A stretch of DNA of 64,000 nucleotides from Cristatella mucedo (Eukaryota > Bryozoa > Phylactolaemata > Cristatellidae), in NCBI GenBank assembly GCA_009760855.2, contig WPIO01000131.1:900501-964500 (forward strand), given 5' to 3'. The translations under genes were made by a program, and so were the position numbers. Positions 43,882 to 55,653 of the stretch are shown here, piece by piece (position 1 is the first letter of the stretch; each line of letters opens with the position of its first letter). Under the pieces are notes generated by a model. That model was not told where the DNA came from. It searched no databases and saw only the letters and a list, made by a program, of their open reading frames with translations.

Positions 43882-46329
43882 TCAGCGTTTCCGCTGTTCG
43901 TGGCATTTTCAAAAACGTATTCAAATATTTCTTTGGTTTAAACGATATTGTTTGAGGAATATTCGGCCCTGGCTTGTCACGCGTGGACGCAGTGTTCCTT
44001 ACGGTGCAGCTTATCTAGTTGCCCAGCGGCCCATTCACTAGATTGATAGTGTACAGATCCTTATGGCTTGCATCCAGTGTCCCAGCTCCACCATTATGAA
44101 ATGCTTCTTACAAGCTTTTTGGTAAGTTATGGCAATCCAGACATTCACTTCATCAAAAACCACAAAGTCAGTTTTTTTAAAGTTTGAGCATAAGCTGCTT
44201 AGAAGCGTAAACATTGAGTGTGGCCTTAACAACAGAATAAAAAATGGATTGGAAAAGGATGTTAGCGCAAAAGGCCCAGTCCAAACACCGGTAGATAAAT
44301 TATTGCACTCAGTAAGAAAGCAAATTGAGCTTACCTCTGGGATACTTAAGATGTTCTAGGATGTCATCCCTTTAAATAATCTTTTGGATTCCAGCCAATG
44401 CCTTGCCTAGACTACAGCATCCTCGTTTAGCTGCGTAAAAATTACAGGAGCAGACTCAAACTGGTATTTCTTATGACTGCGTCGACTTAGTTCTGCAAGT
44501 ATAATTTTCAGTGTCTCCTGAGTGACAACGAGCGGTATCATACAGCTGAGAACCAAATAGTTTCGAGCAGAGACAGCATGCTTACAAGTGGAGAAAATTC
44601 GGTTAAAATGGTTGCGTTTTCATGTCGCTAAAGTTTTGCGAACCTAAATTATGAAATATACAGCAATACATAACAGTTTTCTATCCGGTATGTTTTTGAT
44701 GTATATGGTTAATGAGCAATAGGCGCCAGGGCTGCGCTTGGAAATTTTCAGAAATGACCACAATACAGCGTCAATTCTTTGCGGCTTTACGTGCCCAATC
44801 AATCGTATGAAACTAGTAGTTGGCTCTATTTCAGGAATTGAAAGCTCTCAAACTTGGAAGTTAAAGAGCAATTTAGATTTTGCTCACAATAATATCTTTG
44901 CGGAATTTTAAGATAGATGGAACATGGAAAATCAAACGGTGGTGAAACTAGTCAGATGTCCTTTTCTTGACTCCTGATATAAAATCCTTTTGATACCGTG
45001 CGTTTAGTTTGTGTGCTCCCAAAGCCTTGAAATCACTACTGACTCGTGTCACGACAACCCCTGACTTGACTACTTTTAAAAAGAAATTAAAAACGCACCT
45101 ATTAATGAAAGCACTTAGTGGGTCTCTTTTATTCGTCCTTTATGTGCTTATGCATGCTGACACTGTGCATGCTGCCACTAATCACACATGCCTGCAGGCC
45201 CTAGGCATATCGCTCTATAGCTATGTCATTCATGTTAACTATCAAGTACGTTACCACTCACCATTCAATCGTGTTTCCTTTGCAGAAAATGTAAAGTGCC
45301 TAGAAACAGATTGAATTTTCGCAGGGTACTTTATCATGTGTCTTGATATTAATAATATTATGCAAAAGGTGTGAGCCGTTTGCAAGGAGAAGGGATAATA
45401 AGCAGATCAAAAGCAAGAATGATCAATTTATCTGGTTTGCACGTCATCATAGACATACTTGCGTTGTTTTAGCAATACTAAGGAATTTAAAAGTTCATTT
45501 CTAAGTTGTGAAACTTCGCTTAAAATTAACATACGAGTACGAATGTCTACCTACCTAATGCCAAATTCATACGAGTTGGCGTAACGATTATCTCTTCAGG
45601 GGCAACCCTGAGTATTTCAGAATGTGACTGACAAAAGCCTAATCCAAGCTTTGTTTGTCGATCGCGATTCAACGTTGCTGGCTCTGTAATCGCTTATTGC
45701 AATTTTGGAAAATTAGGACTCGCATTAATTGACATACACAATTAAATTGAAGATTTGTTAAATTTAATGATCACAGTAATAATAAAAATATGTTTTTCAG
45801 TTAACTTGCTAGATTTCCTAACTCTTTCGAAATTAAACAACAATTAAACATGTGTTTAACCGGCTCTATAACTTTAGCTAGAAATTAGGTGAAAAGTAAT
45901 TAAACAACAGGACAAGTATTGGATTATCGCTGATGGTATCAGTCAAATGTCAATTAATACACGCGAAATGCGATAACGTCGCATGACTCAGGAAATAACA
46001 TCATTAGTTTCAGTGACTTGAATTAATTCAAGGCTAAACGATGTTATTTTATGCATACGACACTTCAATGTTGCAAAAAATACTAAATCGTCTACATCAT
46101 TACTGAAAGCACGTCTGGGCTTCATTTTTAGTGACGAACTAAAGGAAGACAGTCCGAACGATAAATAAATTATCTTTATTCGGGTGTCATATTAAACTCG
46201 GTTACCCATCATTGACGTTATTTCAGATTCCTCTTTTCTCGCGTCTACGGCTTTCCTGTCGTGAGCCCCACTCATCGGTATTAATAATCGAAGAATTATA
46301 ATACCAAATAAACTAATCCTTACAGTCAT
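43882..46329 (-). pseudogene. C-type lectin gene, copy 2 (broken)
   Basis: Exon A (46,329-46,221) is well preserved: MTVRISLFGIIILRLL then IPMSGAHDRKAVDA. This is a good secretion signal, with likely cleavage after MSG or nearby, but the donor position reads ATAACG instead of GTAAGT. Exon B (44,492-44,335) keeps its acceptor and the AGAG|GTAAGC donor but is one base short and frameshifted with stops (KKYQFES is still readable). Exon C (44,157-43,882) reads FDEVNVWIA, then shifts; the paralog of the short-loop cysteine survives as EHCVHA at about 43,985-44,000. Exon C lacks an AG acceptor. It is clearly a pseudogene and shows what copy 1 looked like before it changed. Confidence 0.75.
44985..45360 (+). 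mobile_element. LINE-A 3' end within the intron of lectin copy 2
   Basis: It starts near the 'SFGDRAF' codons and reads PKALKSLLTRVTT, PDLTTFKKKLKTHLL and the 3' UTR; the hairpin region and a short att tail end near 45,360. It is in opposite orientation to the lectin pseudogene. Confidence 0.8.
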
Positions 46330-47094
46330 GCTAAAAAACTACACTGTTTGCTCAGTGGCATGCTCATTTTGTTGTGAAACTTGCATGTTTGCTGAGGCTG
46401 CTTCCAGCAATGAGGACTATACGAGAGAAGGAATCTCTTGCCGAAGGTTTTTTCATCCTGCTATGCCAACATTGGGCCATCTAGCAGATGTAGAATGCCA
46501 GTGTAAAATATACTGAAAGGCTTTGTTGAATAAAAAGGAATGAAAAACCTAATACGTCACTGCCATTAGTTGCCTGAACCCAACTCCCACCGTTCACGGC
46601 GGAAACTGGCTTGCAGAACCGGGAAAACACGGTCAATTACCACGCCGCACCAAAAAAATGTCCTGTAATGCAATCAACGTTCGGAGTTCCTACAGTTACT
46701 TAGCACCAAAGAATCGTTTAAGATAGAGTGCAGTTCAGCTTTCCGCTCTGGTTTTGCTTGTTCTAATAATTCCTTTTCCTCCTTATTCCCATGTAATTGC
46801 CAACCACAGTATTGTACGTTTCAATGCTAACAACACTGGAAACATATGTATTCCTAATTTCTTCTCGCGTTTTAGCCAGTGAAACTCACTCAGCTCCGTC
46901 AGTGCGTGTTTTTCCTAAAGTCACATAAATGCGGCAGCAAATATTTTCGAATTCAGCAAGCGAATAATACCTCACTGCATGGGTTAAATACTATTTAGCT
47001 TAGTGTTTGAACAGATCACCATTTGAAGCCAATGTGATAGGGCATGCAGATTCGCTTCGGTGCAGGATTTAGGTGTACCGTTTTAAAGTAAGCG
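46330..47094. other. Upstream side of lectin copy 2, nothing recognised
   Basis: AT-rich sequence. No promoter motif comparable to that of copy 1 is clear. Confidence 0.35.
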
Positions 47095-47880
47095 AGTTCC
47101 AAAGTCATGTGTTACTGCGTTTGTCGTTGCAACCTCATATTAATTTTGGCATTCTTAGCTGCTGACACTGAACACTAATTGGTGGCATCGGGCCTGACAG
47201 TAAATGCAAACTTCAATAATTCACAGCTCACGAGTCTTTTGGGCGCTTACATCAGGCGCCTTCAGTTGGATTGAAACGTTGCAACCAGGACTACATCTCT
47301 CCAACGTTGCTTGTGTCATGCTGCACCACTTTCAGTTTACCTGCCCTACTAAATGAGCAATGGGCCGCTTACAGCTGTTGCAAAACTCTGCAGATACGCT
47401 TATCTGTCATGAGCATTGAAGTTGCCATATCACAAAAGTTCTGGCCGACCTGCACTGGCTATCAGTCAAGCAACGGATCGACTTCATGGTTTGGTGGTTC
47501 ACGTTTAGGTCTCTTCATTCTTCATTCTCTTTGGATTCGGCCTCTCTCAGTTCTACTAGGAAAAAAGGCCAAGCGTCACACTACCCTTATTTTCGGAATC
47601 TAAGTGCTTATCTATACCTCTTAAAAACTTCAAATCCTTTGGATACCACTCATTCAGTTCGTATGCTCCAAAAGCATGGAACTTCCTCCCGACTTGCATA
47701 AGAAAATCCCGTGACTTGACCAGATTTGAGAACATAAAAATATTTCTATTCAGGACTGCATTTAGTGCATTTAGTCCCTGTGATTCGTCCTTCATGTGGT
47801 TATGCATGCAGACACTGTTGCATACTGCCACTAACCCCCCTTGCATCCTGACCCTGTAAATGTAATCCATAACCATGTTA
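47095..47880 (+). mobile_element. LINE-A, 5'-truncated copy interrupted by another
   Basis: The copy begins with an ancient stretch shared with 27.4 and 58.4 kb, then 'cgcttacagctgttgcaaaactctgc' at about 47,365 and continues through ORF2 relics to the 3' UTR at 'aaccatgttat' (47,880), where a minus-strand copy is inserted. The remainder of its 3' end resumes at 48,581. Confidence 0.75.
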
Positions 47881-48580
47881 TAATAATAATAATGATGTTG
47901 CACTAGATAAAGCCTCCTCAGAGAACTCAATCTCTTTTTAGGCAATTTACGTTTGCTTCAAAGGAAAAGGCGATAAAAAGGTTAGTAATATCACGCTTGA
48001 TAAACAGCATGAATAATATGGTTAGTGGTTATATGTACAGTGTCAGCATGCAAATGTGGTTAGTGGCAGCATGCACGGCGTCAGCATGCATAAGCACATG
48101 AAGGACGAATCACGGGGACCCACTAAATGCTGTCCTAAATAGGTATTTTAAAGGTATTTTTCAAGCGTGGTCTAGGCAGGGAATGTTCTATCGGAATTCG
48201 GGAGTGAGTTCTAGGCTTTGGGAGAATATAAACAAAAGGCACCGTCCCCAAATGATTAGATGTTTGTACGGGGTATAGGTAAACTGTTAGATTCCGAAAA
48301 GCTGATGGTACGATGCTTGGCCAGCTCGGGGAGTAGATCTGAGAGAAAGGCTGGAGCCAAACAATGACGTGACCTAAAAGTGAGCAAAACATCTTTGAAG
48401 TTGATCCGCCTCTTGACTGCTAGCCAGTAGCCAGTGCAGGTCGTCGGAAAGTAATGTGATGTGGCAACTGCGAAGCTCACGACAGACGAGCCTAGCTGCA
48501 GAGTTTCGCACCAGCTGGAATCACCTGATTGGACATGCCGGTCGGCCAGCAAGCAGTGAGTTACCAAAGTTAAGACAAGA
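47881..48580 (-). mobile_element. LINE-A copy nested in the previous one
   Basis: It has an aataat tail at 47,880-47,893, the terminal hairpin, 3' UTR and ORF2 C-terminus (LAKHRTISFSESNSLPIPRTN is readable, as is LLPELAKHR). The 5' truncation lies near 48,580 at the 'SRLDFCNSLL' codons. It is opposite in strand to its host. Confidence 0.8.
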
Positions 48581-48725
48581 TATCAAATTTGATTTTTATT
48601 CTTTATCAAGCATGATACAACTTTCCGCACGATTGCGTTTTCTGTGCAGCAAATGTAAAGCGTAAATAATGACCTAGTTTTCATGGGGTGCGTTATCAAG
48701 AGTATTACTATCATTATTACCAAAA
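48581..48725 (+). mobile_element. LINE-A 3' tail of the interrupted copy
   Basis: It continues the host element from 'tctttatcaagcatgatac' through 'gcagcaaatgtaaagcg' and ends in an attatt tail at about 48,705-48,720. Confidence 0.65.
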
Positions 48726-48959
48726 AGCCTCTAATTACACATCTGATTTGCTAAAGTGTTGGCCCATTTATTTTCAGGCTCAAGTATTCAAAAGATCAGG
48801 ACTGACTGTCTGCCAACTGGAATTCGTGGATGACAAATGATCGTACTAATACATCCTAGCAAGGCCGAGTGTTGCTACTGTAAAAACATTGTTGAATCAC
48901 TGATGCAGAATCAAAAATGCTAATGTTAACGATCAGTCATCTACTCAACTGCTCACGGG

Positions 48960-49790
48960 TCGGCTCCTTACCTGCTGATACATATAATGATCTAGTTGAT
49001 CACTTCTGTAGCTTCTTTGTCTAGAAGATAGACAAGATCAACGAGTCCATCCTTGCCATGGCAGCATTCCCACTAGAATTTTGTTCCTCCATTCTGTGCA
49101 GCACTTAAATTTCTATATTTAAGCAGGTCAATAGTAATGTCGTCCTGAAGCTCATATCTCAATCAAAGAAGACAACAAGTAATTTCGATCCTATTCCCAC
49201 CGTCCTGCTCTTACGTTGCATTGATCAGTTACGTTGCATTGATCAGCTGCTGCCATGCATAACTAACAACATTAAAATGTCACTAGCCTCAGGTCGTATC
49301 CCAGCACCTTTCAAAGAAAAGCTGTAGTCAGAAAACTGCTCAAGAAAGCGACACTAAACCAACAGAACTTTAGAAACTACAACCCAGTCTCATTTCTACC
49401 GGTTATTTCAAAGACACTGGAACCTTCTTAGGAGACCAGCTTAACTTATATATTTTATCCGTAAACCTTGCTAGCAAGTTCCAGTCTTGCTTTATAGGTG
49501 ATCATTATAGAGAGTCAGCAGGGCTTTTAGTGCAGAACAACCTACTTAGGAATGCAGACATCGGAGGATCGTCTCTGCCTGTTTTACCTAATCTTTCGGC
49601 GGCTTTTGATACTATCGACCTCAAAGACCTTCTAGAGTGCCTCTCATCTCGCCTGGGCATCACCGGTACTGCTCTGCAATGATTCAGGTATATCTCAGCA
49701 CGAGACTGCAGAGTATTATGTGAACGGACAAAGATCATCTCAGCTACCTCTTAGATATGGTATACCTTAGAGCTCATTGTGTTATAGATC
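48960..49790 (+). mobile_element. LINE-A reverse-transcriptase fragment (dead)
   Basis: This RT N-half lies in several frames: DLVDHFCSFFV, 'PIPTVLLLRC', SGRIPAPFKE, NYNPVSFLPVISKTLE, then a degraded FRANHST motif, 'LSAAFDTID'-type motif A near 49,600 and a GIP..S motif B remnant near 49,760. It stops abruptly at block E4 without motif C. Confidence 0.75.
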
Positions 49791-49829
49791 CATCAAGCGC
49801 TCAAGTCGGTAAGACGTTTGGTACAGCTT

Positions 49830-50130
49830 AAGTGATTGTTCACTGGCAGGCCATTTCTTGTCTGACTTGACAAGCTAGCGGAAAGATGTGTTTCACAGAT
49901 GGCAAGAGTGCAAGCCCGTCCAGATATACGAGATGCTGATTCAAAATTCTTGAAACCTGCCCCCAGCATTGGTGAATAAAGAAGAATCTGAGGGTACCAT
50001 TCGTTAGACGCCGGAAGCTGGGATATCCGTTGATGCTGCTGGTGAAACAATGCACCACGCCTGCGTCGTGTAAGTCAACTTGTTGAAGCTAGATGGGTAC
50101 CGTGAGATGAACGTGGGAAGCATCATTTTA
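49830..50130 (-). repeat. Duplicated block E4, copy 4
   Basis: Two overlapping minus frames are open over about 72-85 codons, one ending in NGLPVNNHLSC. The order of landmarks matches the copies at 35.8 and 61.5 kb. The right flank (agatgggtac.gtgagatgaacgtgggaag) is shared only with the 61.7 kb copy. Confidence 0.5.
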
Positions 50131-50769
50131 GCATAAAAAAACTGCGAGATCTGTTATTATTTTGGTATGTGATATTAATGAATTAATTGCTCCTTAACTG
50201 TTTATTTCTAATTGACTATAACACCTTTAATCTCTTGCTGGTTACTCTTAGACATTTTTATCACGTACCTAGGAAGTCGGGTAAAGTTATTAGGCACCCT
50301 TACGTAGCCTAATTACCTATGGATAAGGTTTTACTCTATATAATTACCAGATGTCGCTTCAGTTATGATAGGTACAATGGCAATATTAGAGCACGGTCCT
50401 TTCGTGAGTCACTCCAGGTACTTTTTGTAATGGGTTTCTTCCTTGCTCGTTGGGGAACAATCATCGAATGCTTAAATCTAGCTGTTTGTGCGGAAGAGAA
50501 GCAATTAAAGGATTCTGTATTAACATGGATTAGTGCTTATGGGAGGTGAAGTGATAAAATCAGCATGCAAACTGCAGCATCTTTATATCACTACCAGCGA
50601 GCCAATCGGGTGGGTACCAGTGCGACAATATTGAATGCTCAAGAGTACGGAAGTGTTTCTGTATCGGACAAAGGTTCGAATCAGCCTAACTCAGGCGCTG
50701 GAAATCTGACAGTAGGAGAGAGGGTATCTCTTGCCGAATCCATTTCTATAGAACACTAACCGGTCGCTA

Positions 50770-52330
50770 CGAACTCGACAAGTGATTTAGGCTTCTGTTA
50801 TTCAAAGCTCATGGTCCTTAAGCGCTTTTCACTCAGGCATCTTCAAGTGGTGGGAGACGTTGAAGCCAAGTTGGCATTACTCCAACCTCGCCTGAGCAAG
50901 GCGGCATTAATTCTAGTTGAACCTCTCTTGTTACCAAACAAGCAGCATGAAACCCAAACGTGTTTTTTTACATTTTTGGTTGATTTATTCTCTGGCTCAA
51001 GCAATCAAAAGAGCAAGGCTGAGTGACCATCAACTGGAATGCATGAATTAATATAGATTGCACCTATACATCCTAGCTAAATTCAAGTATAGCTTCTATA
51101 AAGGTATTGTGGAATCGCAGCTTTACAACCAAAAAATGCGATGCCTACAATTAATTTTCTCCTTTACTGCTACTAGGTTTGTGCTGGTCTTCCTTGAGAT
51201 ACTCTCGCGGATCTCTTCGGTTATCACAAGAGGAATTTATTGTAATGTAATGTAATTTAATGGAATGTAATTTAATGTATCTTTGTCTGTAACTCCATAA
51301 TGACTATGCAGGTTTTAGGCAGGAGAGTTCTACGTAGTCGTCTCACAGCCTAAGCAGCTTTCGGTATGCATTCGGCTACCAAAAGACCTAATCGCATGAA
51401 ACAAAGAGAAATTAGGAGGCGTGGAGGAGTCAGGAGAGAAGTAGTGATAGTGATTGACACGGTATCAGCAACTCAGGCTGAAACTGATGTAAAAGCTTAC
51501 CTAGGTCAGCATCGCTTTTAGTGCATGATGACCTACTTAGGAACTATGTAGATTATATTGGGTCGTTGTGCTCAATCGTTAGGCCACTTTGAAACTGTCC
51601 CGATCAACAAGTCCCTTTCGAGCACCACTAATCTTCACTCGGCATCGTCGGTACTCGCACTTCGGTGGTTTCAGGTACTATATCATCGGTGCTCTAGAGT
51701 TATGATTTTAATGAATTAAAGATCATCCAAGGAGCCAATGAAATACGCGGTACCTCGAGCCTTGGCCTCGTACGGTTCTCGATGTAAAAGGATAAAGATC
51801 ATCGGAGGAACCACTAAAGTATACAGTACCTCAGGGGTCAGTGATGGGTCAAGTTAATTTCTCTGGTTATGCTATTTTTCTAGCCGGTGCGATTGCCAGG
51901 AACAGTCTACACTTTCCCTTCTACCCAGATGACATTTAGTTATACCTTTGCTTTGAACTCTCCAATTCATCTAGCATGTCAAATTTTGTTAACTTCCTTG
52001 GTGCATGTATTGATAACATCGTTACATGGATTGCAGCAAATTAGCAAGCAAGTGTGGTTCAAAAATTGTAAAAACCTAAAGGTCTAAGTAGGCTCTACCA
52101 TCATATTTCCCGTTGTATCTTTACAAAATCTAGGAGTCGTATTCCAACGTGACCTTTTATCAGACGACCACATTAGCTTAACAGTCAAGTTGTATAAGTC
52201 TTATCAGTCTTAACAGTCATTATTAGGCCTACCCATCGGATCTTTTTGCTAATCACGCCAGACAAGGTACCACCCGCTCTTTCCATGGAATATGTAGAGG
52301 GGCTCTTCGGACCAATTATATCACCTAATT
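50770..52330 (+). mobile_element. LINE-A, ancient pieces interrupted by LINE-B
   Basis: Post-RT relic at 50,770-51,010, then LINE-B at 51,240-51,510, then RT-derived relics at 51,510-52,330 (ccaaggagccaatgaaa before motif B, a second similar stretch at 51,800, and 'cagatgacatttagttatacctttgc', a ruined motif C). The order matches 39.84-41.2 kb. Confidence 0.6.
51240..51510 (-). mobile_element. LINE-B 3'-end fragment
   Basis: It has repeated taatg units at 51,241-51,276 (ATTAC-type tail on the sense strand), then 3' UTR sharing cacagcctaagc(a/g)gctttcggta with the copy at 30,820, and 'caggctgaaactgatg' at its right part. ORF2 is not readable. Confidence 0.7.
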
Positions 52331-52389
52331 TTGTAACCTTTTTGTTAGAGCCGCTTTTTTAAAATTTAAAGCTGCCAAGGTTTGCTAGT

Positions 52390-52800
52390 CTTTTCTGGCA
52401 AGCCATACTGCTGGTGCTGTATTGGCCCTATCTGAGCTTATCACTCGGTAGACACTATTATCACTGTCAGTCAATTATGAGATTCACATTAAACTTAGTA
52501 GGAGCACCTCAGGCAAGCTCGGGCTGAGCATCTTTGGAATTGAGTTTTTACTGATAAAAATAGGTTACATCAAGTACACAAGAAGCACAAGCTCAAAACT
52601 TCACTTCGTAGATGCAAATTGCAGCAGTATAATGATACAGATTTTTTCCATAGGAAGAAAACTGGCACACGTCAAGTTCATCATACTATTCTATTTTGTG
52701 CTTGCACTACGGCTCCTCTAGTTTGAGTCATGCCGAGGGTCGATATGGCCAGAGTAGTACAAAATGCTAGAAGATTAGATGCAGGTTGTGCATAATACTA
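52390..52800. repeat. Duplicated blocks E6/E7, copy 3
   Basis: It aligns with 28,410-28,790: ggtagacactattatcactg at about 52,452 and aactggcacacgtcaagttcat at about 52,660. Confidence 0.6.
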
Positions 52801-53299
52801 TGTTTTCGTTTTGCAAAGGTTAGCGAGATCAATTAATTAAAAAAATTTGGATATTAGCAAATATCATAATGACATTTTAGCTAATTAGCTTGTGGGTATT
52901 GCGATTAACGAGACAGTCACTCGGTATCCCCAAGCAGATCGCACGTCGTCACAATCTAGCATATTGCATGTGCTAACAAGTTATCATTATGTATGAGAAT
53001 GCTTTCATTGTATCATTGCTAGGAATAAAACGAGCTATAATCGACCCTCGCACCAGCATACAATTACAACTCATCCTCAATGACTAAACTAACGTCTTTT
53101 TTCGTTTGGATATGAATGATGAAACCAAAATTGTATTCAGCATTCGGTAAAACAGTATGTATTAACGTCATAAATATTGGTAGCCATCCCATTTGCAGAC
53201 CTCTCTTATTGCAGTTTTGCATACATAATAACTAACGATCATTGTGATACTTTTGCTATATGGCATTCACTATTGACTGGTCATTTATACAGGAAAACT

Positions 53300-53960
53300 G
53301 TTAAGTACTTTTCTATCGAAAAGCCTTAAAAGTCAGTCTCATCAATGACCATATTTTAGCTCTTGCTATGATCCCAAGTCCGTCTCTGTGTACCGATCAC
53401 AATCTACGTTAGTAAACGTATTGATTGATTACTTTTTAGTGCAGTCCTGATGGAATTAAAAAGTGCATATAGAACGTAAGAATACGCCGAGATCAATGGT
53501 TTGTGTGTTTGAGGCAAGCTTATTGTGACCTAATTCTCGTACAGCTTTCGCTTTCAACATTCAAACATCAGAATTCGACACTCTTAGGCATCTTAAATAA
53601 ACGTTATATTCAGTCTTCTAAAAAATATATGCTAAGCACGACTTTTTGCGAATGAATCATATTGAAAGGCGAATCTGTCATTGCATAAATTTGTTTTAAA
53701 CTTATTTTTTGAATGGGTATGTCTCAGTGCCTGCTAGTAATCACATATTAGGAGTCACTTTTACTACTGAGATCCATGGTTTATGAAACTGAAAAACAAT
53801 TGATGTCGATGCCTAGGAAATTCGAACCGTCATAACTGAAATGAGCCATTAGTACCAATGCTGGAGAGATTTCACTAAGCTTAGCAATCATGACAACTCT
53901 TGCCTGTTAGAACTACTCCCAAGCTAGAGCAGGTACCAAGCCACACGCTCTGACAGCTAC
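53300..53960. repeat. Duplicated block E8, copy 2
   Basis: The partner of 29,240-29,900. Similarity runs from 'aaaagtcagtctcatcaatgacc' to the 'gaactactcccaagctagagcagg' stretch. Confidence 0.6.
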
Positions 53961-54296
53961 CATTGTTTATGTATCCCTCAAACCTACATATAATCCCAAG
54001 GGTGACATGCCTGCAATCATTATGCATCGAAAGCTTGAAAATCTAACACGAATGACGTCCCAATATCCCTGAGTGGGAAAAAAGAGGCTTTTAAAATTCA
54101 TTAGTTGCTTGAAGCTATGGCGGGTACACGTGTTTTGACCTCTGTTAGCATGTAGGTGCCGATACTGTGCTTGTCATAAACAAAAGATTTGGGCATGTTA
54201 TTATGGCATCCTGCTAAGCCTGCCTAACACATTGAAATTGATTGTCGCCTGAGCCGTAGTGGTCCTGCATCGCCCTCAAAATGTATAGTAATATGA

Positions 54297-54400
54297 GTTA
54301 TAATAGTAGTGCACTTGATAAAGGGTCATCGGAGAAATCAATCTTTTTTCTAGGCGCTTTACATTTGCTGCAAAGGGAAACGCGATTGACTGTTGGCCTG
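54297..54400 (-). mobile_element. LINE-A extreme 3' end
   Basis: A very short minus-strand insertion with a tail-like ataatagtagtgcacttgat, the terminal hairpin (damaged upstream arm) and the 'acatttgctgcaaagg' landmark. Confidence 0.75.
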
Positions 54401-54865
54401 CAAGGACAGGACGTTTGCGAAGAGCATTGTTCGCAGCAATAATAATGGCATTAATCAAATTACTAGGTTTCTCATTGTATCAAAGCTAGGCTATTCTGAA
54501 TGCAAGTTTTCACGATTGCCGAGATAAGCTATGCCGGTGGCGGGTAAGATGGATGCAAAACTAATTGCTAAGTCACTAAAGTCTATTAATCTTTCCCCTC
54601 CATCGAGCTGCATTGTTTCGCATCAATATCCAGACACAGAGAACAGTTAATATTTAGACCCCACGGTCATTTAAGACTTACGTCTTTTTTACTTAGCTGA
54701 AAACTGCACTTAACCTGCTTTACCAAATTAAGCTCTTCAGGCTTCGTTATTGCAAACAAAAATATTCCTAAAGCTGAAGCTACAAGTGCAAACTGAATAA
54801 GGTATTGCTTGCAAACTCAAACTTTTTATTTTTTAGAGAGTAGGTAGCATGCATGTAATAGCTAA

Positions 54866-55130
54866 TCAGAATTTTTGATTTTCATGACCTTTTAAAAAAA
54901 AATCCGAATTTGTCCATGGAAACAGTATCGTTCCTGGCAGAGTCACCCAATGCTGGTCGCAAGTGACTCTAGTACTCTTCGTTTATCCAATTATCCGGCA
55001 CCCAAGCCACCCAACTACTGTATTCAGATCCCTTCGATCCTAGTGGTTTACATCCACAGTCCCACCTCCACTTTGATGGATGCTTCCTATTAGCTTGTCG
55101 TAATTTTAAGCCGATCTAAACCACATATAG
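54866..55130 (-). pseudogene. C-type lectin exon C, copy 3 (broken, isolated)
   Basis: The minus strand reads RQANRKHPSKWRWDCGC, KPLGSKGSEYSSW and PDNWINEE in the lectin frame, then stops (TAG). The WND region is lost. QPD is replaced by VPD. No exon A or B copy is found next to it; block E2 begins immediately to the right, so a deletion removed the rest. About 50 bases in the middle are almost identical to exon C of copy 1. Confidence 0.75.
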
Positions 55131-55254
55131 CCGGGAACATAGTCCACGGCTGAAGAGACAATGCAGAGCGTGGGATATCTATGCCTGGCAAGACGAAGGA
55201 GATCGTCGAGAAACAGCGCCATACGATGGTCACACTAAACACTAACCCGAGGTT

Positions 55255-55470
55255 TTTACGTGGCTCTCAATAAGTGGTCCACTTTCTCCCCATACCTTCA
55301 GTGGGTCTTGAATGCCATAAGATCCTCTAATTATCAAAACTAATTTGTATCATATGATATTTTTTCGCCTAGCCGTAAGTAATAAGAAAAATATTTGAAA
55401 AGTTTCCTTTAGAACTGACGTGGGCTAACTCCAGCACACTGGCTATTTGTGGACCATGGTCTTTTTAATC
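55255..55470. repeat. Duplicated block E2, copy 2
   Basis: It aligns with 36,880-37,130 (tggctctcaa..., catatgatattttt, ctagccgtaagtaat). Confidence 0.5.
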
Positions 55471-55653
55471 AGGCCGCCGTCCACATTATAATATTAAATT
55501 AAATTTTATTATAAAAATGTCTAAATCATTTAACCGAGCAGTAGTTCCCAATTTTTCCCAGCGACTAGCCCACACCAAAGACATTGACCCTTGAGTATGA
55601 TGCATTACGGTTACTTTATTTTGTCACTTTTTACTATTAGCCCTTTAGTAAAA

